The notes below the pieces were generated by a model. It was not told the origin of the DNA. It was given only the letters and a program-made list of their open reading frames with translations, and made no database searches. The position numbers and the translations under genes are program-made. From positions 101,425-165,424 of the forward strand of contig QFQQ01000007.1 in assembly GCA_003243445.1 (NCBI GenBank): a stretch of 64,000 nt of DNA. Reading direction: 5' to 3'. This document shows, one piece after another, positions 35,063-42,496 of this stretch. Position 1 is the first letter of the stretch. The number at the start of each line of letters is the position of its first letter. The DNA comes from Citrobacter freundii (lineage in GTDB: Bacteria > Bacteroidota > Bacteroidia > Chitinophagales > Chitinophagaceae).

Positions 35063-36300
35063 TGAGAATTCAGGTTGCGAGTGTAAATATCAATAATGAA
35101 ATGGACGTGGTGCTGGCGCACCGCCGCGCCATGCAGATCGCCAGGTTTGCAGGCATCGGTCTGTCAGAGCAGACACGGTTTGCTACAGCTGTCTCAGAGA
35201 TCTGCCGCAACTGCCTCGAATATGCCAATGAAGGAGTGATTCATTTCAACGCTGAATCAGCACAGGATCATCACACGATAGAGGCGGAGATCATCGACAA
35301 GGGTAATGGTATCACAGGGCTTGATAAAATATTGCAACGCGATCCTTATACCTACCGTGGGCGCGGATTAGGGATCATCTTCGCAAGAAGATTATCCGAC
35401 AATTTCCAGATCAAATCCTCAAAGCAGGGTACAACCGTAAGCATTCGTAAGAATATCCACGGTAAAAAAACGCCTTTCAGCAAACTCGTCATCGACGGAT
35501 GGCGCAAGCACCTGCGGGATGAACCCATGCTGAGTGCCTATGAAGAACTGAAGATCCGCAACAGCCAGCTGCATGAATTGACGGAAGAGTTGCGGGAGCA
35601 GAAAGAACAGATCGAACACCTGAACGTGCGGCTGAGGCAGAGCAATCAGAACATGCAGGAGTTCACATTTGCTATCTCACATGATCTGAAAACGCCGCTG
35701 ACCAGTCTCAAGCTCTCCTTGTCTTTATTGAAACCTGATGAACACCAGGAGAAACTGGCAGAGGTCATCAGTCGTTCTGTGAACCGTCTTGATAAAACCA
35801 TTCACGGACTGATCGACATTCTGCATATTCAGAACCCGGAAAGGCAGGTCGTGGCCAATGTGCGTTTCCCACAATTGCTGCAGGAAGTGGAGGAAGATTT
35901 TAAAGCGCTTCTCCAGGAAACCAGGGCAAATATTCATCGTGAATTTAAAGTAGAGTCGATCCCGTATATTGAAGGATACGTCAAGAGCATTATGATGAAC
36001 CTGCTCAGTAATTCCATCAAATACCGTTCAGCAAAACCGTTGGAGATCTCTATCCAGACAATACCGGTCACCAAAGGTGTCCGCCTGACATACACTGATA
36101 ATGGTATCGGCATTGATCTTACGAAGAACAAGGCCAATGTATTCAAACCCTTTCGCCGGCTGACCACTGTCAGCGAGGGAAAAGGCATCGGATTGTATAT
36201 CATCAAAACGATGGTAGAGAATAACGGTGGTTCCGTACAGATCAAAAGCCAGCCGGGTGAAGGGACGACTTTTGTGTTTGATCTTGTGAGATACGAGTAA
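35062..36300 (+). CDS. Histidine kinase with an N-terminal RsbT-like ATPase domain
   Basis: A 412-residue cytosolic protein with no signal or transmembrane segment. Residues about 10-130 are a first HATPase domain of the RsbT type (AVSEICRNCLEYA, DKGNGITG, GRGLGIIFARRL). A coiled coil (about 155-195) leads to a dimerisation domain with SHDLKTPLTSL (phospho-His near 211). A second HATPase (about 285-410) follows, with MMNLLSNSIKY, DNGIGIDL and GKGIGLYII. No receiver protein is encoded nearby. It is the last gene of the stressosome operon, so the pathway probably leaves the stressosome through a two-component relay (inference). Confidence 0.87.
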   Translation: MRIQVASVNINNEMDVVLAHRRAMQIARFAGIGLSEQTRFATAVSEICRNCLEYANEGVIHFNAESAQDHHTIEAEIIDKGNGITGLDKILQRDPYTYRGRGLGIIFARRLSDNFQIKSSKQGTTVSIRKNIHGKKTPFSKLVIDGWRKHLRDEPMLSAYEELKIRNSQLHELTEELREQKEQIEHLNVRLRQSNQNMQEFTFAISHDLKTPLTSLKLSLSLLKPDEHQEKLAEVISRSVNRLDKTIHGLIDILHIQNPERQVVANVRFPQLLQEVEEDFKALLQETRANIHREFKVESIPYIEGYVKSIMMNLLSNSIKYRSAKPLEISIQTIPVTKGVRLTYTDNGIGIDLTKNKANVFKPFRRLTTVSEGKGIGLYIIKTMVENNGGSVQIKSQPGEGTTFVFDLVRYE

Positions 36301-36400
36301 ATTATGAGTGCAGAGACAGATTTTTTATACGGTTATACACCGTTCAGGTGTCCCGTCCTTTGCGACGTCATTGTATCCTTATTGGCTTCTAAGATCGGTG

Positions 36401-36455
36401 TCTTTGCCTCCCCGGATCCCGGGGACGTTTCGAGGAGGTTTCGAGGAGGCAAAGA
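36401..36455. repeat. Hairpin with TCTTTGCCTCC arms after the stressosome operon
   Basis: TCTTTGCCTCC (36401-36411) is inverted exactly at 36445-36455, and an 11-base direct repeat GTTTCGAGGAG is tandem between them. It lies 100 nt after the operon end and may terminate or stabilise the transcript. The remainder of 36301-36837 shows no gene I can support. Confidence 0.5.
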
Positions 36456-36837
36456 GGACAATCCGGGGAGAAATTACCAAACTCCACCAGTTTATTACCC
36501 TTCACACGACCTATACTACTGTCCACCCTCAATTAGGTATGCTCTCCCATACAAAACATGCTTAAACTGACGGCTATGGATCGAAGTCCGGGATAAACTG
36601 AACGACGCAGACCCGGGACAACCACATCCCCCAGACTCTTATGCCGGGCCAATCTTTATTAGTTATCAACCTTAATGAATGCAAGACCCGGCATCTGCCC
36701 ATACGAGAATGTTCTTTATCACGCGGGAATGCCATCTCAACCATCCTTGAACTTGTTCGTCTTTAAAATTTGGTCCTGCATAAGGCGTCAGGGAAAGAAA
36801 GTAACCTAACAGCCATTTTTTGCCGGACAACAACGCA

Positions 36838-37545
36838 TCACCCATAACCCGCGATCTTTATCAACTGGTGAACATCATGAATAATGATCTTTCTTCCTTT
36901 CGTTTCCAGTATCCCTTCATTTTTAAAATCGGTCAGGATCCGCACTACATTCTCTCTTACCGTTCCGATCAGTTTCGCCAGATCCTCACGCCCCATATCG
37001 ATCTCAACCGGCATGCCGGGAGAGAAATCCACTTTGTATTTTTCTCTCAATACAACCAGGTGCAATGCGAGCCGCTCGCGGACGGTACGTTGCGATTGCA
37101 CGGACAAATGATTCGCTAATACAGCAAATTCATGACTTAGTGTTTTCAGGAGTCGTTTACTTAATACGGCTGATTCGTCCAGTATGCGCAGGAAATCCTG
37201 TGAAGGAATAAAGTCAATAGAGCTGTCTTCCAGCGCAGCAGCGCTGTCGGGATAATAATCTTCAGCAAGGATCGCGTGATAGCCGATCAGTTCACCGGCA
37301 TTGGCTATGTAAATGATCTGTTCGCGGTCATGATTATCGATGGTGTACTTTTTTACCTTGCCTTCGGTGATGTGAAAGATGCCTGCGGGAAATCCTCCCT
37401 GCCGGAAAAGGATCTCACCTTTCTTGTACCGGTGTGTGATCTTTGCAGCCTCAAACGCCTGCAGATCTGCCGGTGGCAGATCTTTCAGAACGGCAGTTCG
37501 CTGGAAGTCCCAGCTATCGATCGGGAAAAGTCCACGGATGCTCAT
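36838..37545 (-). CDS. Crp/Fnr-family transcriptional regulator
   Basis: A 235-residue regulator. The start is placed at ATG 37545 (MSIRGLFPID); an upstream extension of 35 residues is unlikely. The N-terminal cyclic-nucleotide-binding fold has KKGEILFRQGGFPAGIFHI near residue 40, named by its Gly-Glu-Ile-Leu-Phe core, and GELIGYHAIL near 85. The C-terminal winged helix has REDLAKLIGTVRENVVRIL, with recognition residues Thr-Val-Arg-Glu-Asn near 190. There are no N-terminal cysteine clusters, so it is not an Fe-S FNR. It is divergent from the GcvH-like gene, 92 nt away, and probably controls it (inference). Confidence 0.87.
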   Translation of the reverse strand: MSIRGLFPIDSWDFQRTAVLKDLPPADLQAFEAAKITHRYKKGEILFRQGGFPAGIFHITEGKVKKYTIDNHDREQIIYIANAGELIGYHAILAEDYYPDSAAALEDSSIDFIPSQDFLRILDESAVLSKRLLKTLSHEFAVLANHLSVQSQRTVRERLALHLVVLREKYKVDFSPGMPVEIDMGREDLAKLIGTVRENVVRILTDFKNEGILETKGRKIIIHDVHQLIKIAGYG

Positions 37546-37637
37546 GCTGCAAAATTCCCTCAAAATATTGACAAAATGCACTTTTTGCGGTGATAAGGTT
37601 AACCGCAACGGGTAAAAGGATGGGCTAGCTTTGCAGC

Positions 37638-38039
37638 ATGAAGGCAACAAAAGCAGCTTCCGCAGATCTTTATTATACCACCGATCATGAATGGATCAAT
37701 TTCCAGGGCGCAATAGCCTACACCGGCGTGTGTGCATTCAAGCTGACAGGTTTCCGCAGCATTCAGCAGATCCTCTTCCACCTCAGTTCCGGATTTGCCA
37801 AACGCGGAGATGTGATTGCAACGATCATTTACAATGATTATCGCATTGAAGCACACATGCCGGTCGATGGAAAGATCATTACTGTCAATCAGCAGTTGAC
37901 TTCAGGCAACCACTTGCTTGATCATCCCGAGAGCTATGGATGGCTTGCACAGATTTCGCCGGCCTCGCCGTATAACAGGGAAGGATTGCTGCTGCCGTTA
38001 CAATACCAGTTGAATGGAAAAAGCAAGTATGCAAAATGA
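37638..38039 (+). CDS. GcvH-like protein lacking the lipoyl lysine
   Basis: A 133-residue protein with the H-protein fold signature: YYTTDHEWINF near residue 12 and PVDGKIITVNQQL near 76. Aligned without gaps to Escherichia coli GcvH from the GD pair onward, the lipoyl-lysine position is Asp67 and the surrounding ESVKAAS motif is gone. It therefore cannot carry lipoate and is not a normal glycine-cleavage H protein. A candidate -7 element TAGCTTTG (37626-37633) is only 4 nt before the ATG, so the mRNA could be nearly leaderless. It overlaps the next gene by 4 nt. Function unknown. Confidence 0.75.
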   Translation: MKATKAASADLYYTTDHEWINFQGAIAYTGVCAFKLTGFRSIQQILFHLSSGFAKRGDVIATIIYNDYRIEAHMPVDGKIITVNQQLTSGNHLLDHPESYGWLAQISPASPYNREGLLLPLQYQLNGKSKYAK

Positions 38040-38665
38040 TGAACAGCAGTGAAGATAGTAATGCTCCTGTACTGAATGAACATTACATTCAGCAGTGTTT
38101 CCATTCGGATCAGTTATTCGATCAGTTGTATCCGCTGTCTTTGCAACGTTTGTCAGCCCGTCACTGGACGCCACTGGAAGTAGCTGCAAAGGCTTCAAGA
38201 TTCCTGGCCGACAGGCAGGGAGCGAGGATCCTGGATATTGGCAGCGGCGCGGGTAAGTTCTGCCTGAGTGCGGCTTACTTTCAGCCTTCGGCTGGATTTT
38301 GGGGCATTGAACAGCGGCAGCATCTTCTTCATCATGCAGACACCGTCAGGCAATACCTGGGTATTTCCAACGCCCGCTTTCTGCATGGAAATTTTACACA
38401 GCTTCGTTTTGCGGAATATGATCATTTTTATTTTTACAATTCTTTCTATGAAAATCTTGCAGGCACCGATAAGATCGATGAAAGCATGGAATATTCTGCA
38501 GGATTATATTTTTACTACACCCGCTATCTTTACCGCCAGTTGGAAAAAATGCCGGCAGGTACACGTATTGCCACTTTTCATAGCCTCGAAGACGAGATCC
38601 CGCCGGACTACGTGGTGGTGGGAACAGAAATGGATTCACTGCTGAAATTCTGGATCAGGCTATAA
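38036..38665 (+). CDS. Class I SAM-dependent methyltransferase
   Basis: A 209-residue cytosolic methyltransferase. SAM motif I is ILDIGSGAGKFC near residue 65, with acidic motif II GIEQRQHLL near 88. A YFYNSFYENL segment near 132 occupies the motif IV position. The substrate cannot be deduced. Its ATG overlaps the stop of the GcvH-like gene, so translation is probably coupled and the two products may work together. A further gene, PhnA-like, begins 24 nt downstream. Confidence 0.8.
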   Translation: MMNSSEDSNAPVLNEHYIQQCFHSDQLFDQLYPLSLQRLSARHWTPLEVAAKASRFLADRQGARILDIGSGAGKFCLSAAYFQPSAGFWGIEQRQHLLHHADTVRQYLGISNARFLHGNFTQLRFAEYDHFYFYNSFYENLAGTDKIDESMEYSAGLYFYYTRYLYRQLEKMPAGTRIATFHSLEDEIPPDYVVVGTEMDSLLKFWIRL

Positions 38666-38689
38666 ATCACTAAACAGTTTTTACGTATA

Positions 38690-39256
38690 ATGAATACAGC
38701 TATTTCAACCCCACTGGCAGAAAGATGCCAGGGACTTTGTGAACTTTGCACTACAGAGAAACCCATTGCAGCATATACCGTAACACCAAAAGAAAGCGGC
38801 ATTACAGCAAACGAAGTCGCGATTTGTCAGACCTGCCTGGATGAACTCGATAATACGCAGGCAGCCGTTCACTGGCAATGTCTTGCCGGCAGCATCTGGA
38901 ATACGGAGCCGGCCGTGCAGGCGCTCAGCTATCGCATCTTGCATAAGAATCGCGAACAGGATTGGGCGCAGGATATACTTTCCTCTGTTGAGCCGGATGA
39001 AGCAATAGTGGAATGGGCCATTGCATCACCGGAAACTGCGGCTGTTCATCAGGATAGCAACGGTGTCATACTCCAGCAGGGAGATACGGTGGTGCTTACA
39101 CAGGCATTGAATGTGAAAGGAACCAGCTTCAGTGCAGCAAAGGGAACTATTGTTAGAAAGATCCGGTTGGTGCCGGATAATGCGGAGCAGATCGAAGGAA
39201 AGATCAATGAACAGGTTATCGTGATCCTTACAAAGTTTGTAAGGAAATCTTCGTAA
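38690..39256 (+). CDS. PhnA/YjdM-type zinc-ribbon protein
   Basis: A 188-residue protein. Two cysteine pairs (CELC near residue 17 and CQTC near 47) form an N-terminal zinc ribbon. The C-terminal 65 residues match the PhnA domain (DSNGVILQQGDTVVL, then KGTIVRKIRLV and INEQVIVILTKFV). Despite the name, this family is not proved to act in phosphonate metabolism. It is the third gene of the cluster controlled, presumably, from the divergent Crp/Fnr promoter region. Confidence 0.82.
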   Translation: MNTAISTPLAERCQGLCELCTTEKPIAAYTVTPKESGITANEVAICQTCLDELDNTQAAVHWQCLAGSIWNTEPAVQALSYRILHKNREQDWAQDILSSVEPDEAIVEWAIASPETAAVHQDSNGVILQQGDTVVLTQALNVKGTSFSAAKGTIVRKIRLVPDNAEQIEGKINEQVIVILTKFVRKSS

Positions 39257-39283
39257 ACAAGTTATCATATCACCCGGTAAGCT

Positions 39284-40033
39284 ATGCTAAAACACCAGGG
39301 AAGGCGCCGGACTTTTGCGCACAATCTCCGGTTGGCCTCGTTGTTATCTGCGGTTGCCGGTATTGTAAACAGTACCGGCTTGCTGGCATTGGGCACGCTT
39401 GTGACGAATGTGACCGGGCATTTTGCTTTCTTTTCGGAACAGTTCTTTTTACACCATTATCAAAAGGCCTGGATATTCCTCTTATTCATCTTCTTTTTCT
39501 TCGCCGGCGCTTTCTGTTGTGGCATACTGATTGAAAATCTTTCCCGGCGATACAGCTATCGCATTGCTAGTGCAGTACCCCTGGTGATCGAAGTGGTCTT
39601 ATTGACAGGCGTTGCCGGACTGGGAGATCAATTGTTAGCAAGGGGAATCTCGTTTATCACTGCGCTTTCCTGCGTATTGCTTTTTGCCATGGGATTGCAG
39701 AATGCCTTGGTGACGAAGGTCTCGCAATCTGTGGTGCGTACAACGCATCTTACGGGTTTGTTTACAGATCTTGGAATTGAACTGGCGCAGTTTGTTATCA
39801 AACGGAAGGCAGTGGAACGTTTAGCACTACGCCGGAGCCTTTTGCTGAAATGGATGATCATTGTGTTCTTTTTTGCTGGTTGTATTACGGGAGGGTTCGC
39901 TTTCCGGTATGTGCAGTTGAAGGCATTGTATATTGCGGTGGCGGTGTTGCTTTTTACATTGTGGTATGATAGGTTACTCTTCAGGTATTATTCTTTTAAG
40001 AGAAAGATATTTGTGAAGAAGACGGAAGTTTAA
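39284..40033 (+). CDS. YoaK/DUF1275-family membrane protein
   Basis: A 249-residue inner-membrane protein with about six hydrophobic segments. The DUF1275 signature is visible: LLSAVAGIVNSTGLLALG near residue 20, named by its Ala-Gly-x-x-Asn core, VTGHFAFF near 45, and QNALVTKVSQSVVRTTHLTG near 145 with its Thr-His-Leu-Thr-Gly end. The family has no agreed function. It follows phnA by 27 nt and is probably the last gene of this unit. Confidence 0.82.
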   Translation: MLKHQGRRRTFAHNLRLASLLSAVAGIVNSTGLLALGTLVTNVTGHFAFFSEQFFLHHYQKAWIFLLFIFFFFAGAFCCGILIENLSRRYSYRIASAVPLVIEVVLLTGVAGLGDQLLARGISFITALSCVLLFAMGLQNALVTKVSQSVVRTTHLTGLFTDLGIELAQFVIKRKAVERLALRRSLLLKWMIIVFFFAGCITGGFAFRYVQLKALYIAVAVLLFTLWYDRLLFRYYSFKRKIFVKKTEV

Positions 40034-40216
40034 ATGAGGACTGATGGAATCCGGAAATCATGGACCATCGAATTTAGCCGGTTCCCTTGTGATCCATTTC
40101 ATGGATGTAACTTACCGGATGATCCGTTGGCCAAAAGTCAGACCGGAGACCAGTAGATTGTTTTGCAAAGAAACTACCGGGGCATGCATTGTAGTTAACC
40201 TGGCCCGGAAAAAGTA

Positions 40217-40576
40217 TCATTCAGCATACCTCTTCATGATCACTGTTCTCAATCTATCCTCATGCTCATCACCCCAATTGCCCAGTAATGAAATAACAGG
40301 GATCAAACTCTTCCCGAATTCGGTAAGACTATATTCCACTTTCGGCGGCACTTCGGCATAGATCTTCTTAGTAATGAGCTCATGCTCTTCCAATTCCTTC
40401 AATTGCATGCTGAGCACTCGCCTGGTTGCATCGGGAATTCTTCGTTGCAGTTCGCTTGGGCGCTTCATGCCTTCATTGATGAACCATAATAAACGGATCT
40501 TCCATTTACCATAAAGCACTTCGCCGATAAGGTCAAGGCCGCATTCCAGATTGGGTGTTAGTTTCCTCTCGTACAT
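40217..40576 (-). CDS. HxlR-family winged-helix regulator
   Basis: A 119-residue regulator with the family pattern: a Cys at residue 12, then LIGEVLYGKWKIRLLW, a recognition region RPSELQRRIPDATRRVLSMQ named by Arg-Val-Leu-Ser, and a YSLTEFG wing near 85. Members often sense electrophiles or oxidants through that conserved cysteine. It is divergent from the truncated hemoglobin gene, 99 nt away, so a link to nitrosative or oxidative stress is plausible but unproved. Confidence 0.87.
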   Translation of the reverse strand: MYERKLTPNLECGLDLIGEVLYGKWKIRLLWFINEGMKRPSELQRRIPDATRRVLSMQLKELEEHELITKKIYAEVPPKVEYSLTEFGKSLIPVISLLGNWGDEHEDRLRTVIMKRYAE

Positions 40577-40675
40577 AGATCAAATTTAAACCAATGCAAT
40601 GTCTCAGGCAATAGGTGTATTTAACCCTTCAACCAGCCAAAAAATCCGTAGCTTACTTCTCAAATCAACTCAGCT

Positions 40676-41152
40676 ATGGATCAATCCGGTATTCCAACTC
40701 TTTACGAATGGGCAGGAGGCAGGCCTGCCTTGGAAAAACTGACGGAAGTGTTTTATGATCATGTATCCCGTGATCCGGTCTTATCACCGGTCTTTGCGCA
40801 TATGTCCGGTGATCACAGTAAACACGTTGCTCATTTTATAGGGGAAGTATTTCAGGGACCAAAACAATATACAGAAGATGATAAGGGCAGTCACGCGATC
40901 ATGATCTCTCATCACCTGGGAAGAATGTTGACGGAGCCGCAACGAAAACGCTGGATGGATCTTTTACTGGAAAGTGCTGACCAGGTCGGGCTGGCAGCAG
41001 ATCCCGAATTCCGTTCTGCACTGGTGGGATACCTGGAATGGGGAAGCCGGCTGGCAGTCATCAATTCGCAGTTAACAGAAAATCCGGCAAAGGAGGATGA
41101 ACCAATGCCAAAATGGGGTTGGGGCGAGACCGGCGGGCCCTACCAGGGATGA
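40676..41152 (+). CDS. Group II truncated hemoglobin
   Basis: A 158-residue 2/2 globin. The group II pattern is seen in TLYEWAGG near residue 8, FYDHVSRDPVL, and the proximal histidine of ISHHLGRMLTEPQRKRW, named by its His-His-Leu-Gly-Arg near residue 83. A WGWG motif near the C-terminus is also typical. Such proteins bind oxygen or detoxify nitric oxide in the cytoplasm. The start is ATG 40676. The divergent HxlR gene may regulate it. Confidence 0.88.
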   Translation: MDQSGIPTLYEWAGGRPALEKLTEVFYDHVSRDPVLSPVFAHMSGDHSKHVAHFIGEVFQGPKQYTEDDKGSHAIMISHHLGRMLTEPQRKRWMDLLLESADQVGLAADPEFRSALVGYLEWGSRLAVINSQLTENPAKEDEPMPKWGWGETGGPYQG

Positions 41153-41204
41153 TCATCGTTGCTGGCTCAGTTATTGAAGCAATGGATCAATAAACCTCAA
41201 CAGC

Positions 41205-41985
41205 GTGAATCAACCTGTACGCAGAGACTGGCGGAACAAACTCCACGAAACCATTTACGAATCCAACACCCCGGCCGGGAAATTATTTGACCTGGCCTTA
41301 CTGATCGCGATACTCTCCAGTATCATTGTAGTTATGCTGGATAGCGTACCGTCAATTCACCAGCGTCATGGGGAAACATTATTCGTTCTTGAATGGTGTT
41401 TTTCTATATTATTTACAATCGAATATATCCTGCGTCTCGTCAGTATCCGTCAGCCATGGCGTTACATATTCAGTTTCCTGGGAGTGATCGATCTGATCGC
41501 GCTGATCCCGTCTTACCTGAGCATTGTATTGGCGGGAGCACAATCGCTGCTGGTATTCCGTGCACTGAGGCTGTTGCGTGTGTTCCGGATTTTCAAACTG
41601 GGCCACTTCATTTCGGAGATCCATTTTCTGAAACATCCTCGGGTCCATCATGTACCTCGCGGAAAAAAGACAGAACGGATTCTCCAGCATACCCGAAAGT
41701 GTTTACTGGGCGATCGTAACCATCACTACTGTTGGATATGGGGATATTTCCCCGGTAACACCATTGGGAAAGATGATCGCTTCACTGGTCATGCTGATCG
41801 GTTATTCGATCATCGCTGTGCCCACCGGTATCATCACCACAGATCTGGCAATTGCATTCAGGGGAAAAACAGCTTCGCATGAAACCTGTCCGGGTTGCGG
41901 AATGGAAGGACATGATGCCGATGCCCGTTACTGCAAACGATGTGGCGCTTCACTGAATGCCGCACTAAAAAATGATGTGGATTGA
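41205..41985 (+). pseudogene. Voltage-gated potassium channel gene with internal deletion and frameshift
   Basis: The 5' part, from GTG 41205, encodes S1 to S4 of a Kv-like channel (S4: FRALRLLRVFRIFKLG) up to about 41630. The 3' part is in another frame from about 41635: ILGSIMYL, the pore with selectivity filter TVGYGD, S6, and a zinc-ribbon tail (CPGCGMEG and CKRCGASL) to the stop at 41983-41985. Most of S5 and the S4-S5 linker, roughly 20-25 codons, is missing at the junction. The product cannot form a normal channel, so the gene is broken. A sequencing error alone would not explain the missing helix. Confidence 0.8.
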
Positions 41986-42105
41986 TCACACCAGACTATT
42001 TATTCACCGATTCCGCGTCTGCCTGATCCGGAGCATCGTCCCTTATTTTATCTAAACCAAACAAGGCTGCCAATTTTGTGCCCGCGCTGATCCTTAGTCA
42101 GCCCG

Positions 42106-42278
42106 GCCTGCTGATTATAGCCTTATAACCGTTCGATGCCCGATGAACAATCTCCGCTTTTTAGCGGAAAGACTTTCAGGGTATTAATTGTCTTGCCATC
42201 TTATATAGGATTGTTTTGCGTATCAGGCCTTAAACGGTCGTCAGTCATCGAATAGCTGCAGGAGTATAACCAGCAGGC
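42106..42278. repeat. Imperfect palindrome in the gap before the second PUL
   Basis: GCCTGCTGATTATA (42106-42119) is inverted at 42265-42278 with one mismatch. Inside is a short strong hairpin TCCGCT/AGCGGA (42152-42167) and a sequence related to the 28206 repeat. It occupies part of the gene-free interval 41986-42496. Confidence 0.55.
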
Positions 42279-42300
42279 AGGGTTAGTTACTCCAGAATTA

Positions 42301-42350
42301 TAAACGGTTAAAATACCATCAAAACCGCGCAGCACCCCTGACTATTTTTA
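42301..42350 (+). promoter_or_regulatory. PUL2 promoter box with -7 element, upstream of the GH30-like gene
   Basis: AAACGG-type upstream half, then CATCAAAACC (starting at 42317) and a -7-like TATTTTTA starting 26 nt later (42343-42350). The same box and spacing occur before susC (45342/45368) and GH26 (61620/61646). Confidence 0.6.
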
Positions 42351-42496
42351 CTCACACCAATAACGCATACAATTGCCTGCCACATCTTTCCTCCCAAGCA
42401 AAGTCTTTACACGGTCTTTCGTGCCCCTCTTTTATTCTGACCAAAAATTGTTTCTCATGAATTGATTTTTATTACTCACTTAAAACTTTACATCCA

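Noticed and set aside
36304..36570. Two overlapping forward frames of 85-88 codons after the stressosome operon
   Set aside because: Low-complexity and hairpin-derived sequence, with no start context or family match.
37638..38039. Genuine glycine-cleavage H protein
   Set aside because: The lipoyl lysine and its surrounding motif are missing, and no gcvT or gcvP gene is adjacent.
41205..41985. Programmed frameshift in the potassium-channel gene
   Set aside because: A slippery site alone cannot restore the missing S5 helix; a deletion explains both the shift and the missing residues.
42301..42314. LacI-type operator AAACGGTT before the GH30-like gene
   Set aside because: Only the central half fits TGNAANCGNTTNCA; the outer TG and CA are absent, and it overlaps the PUL2 box.
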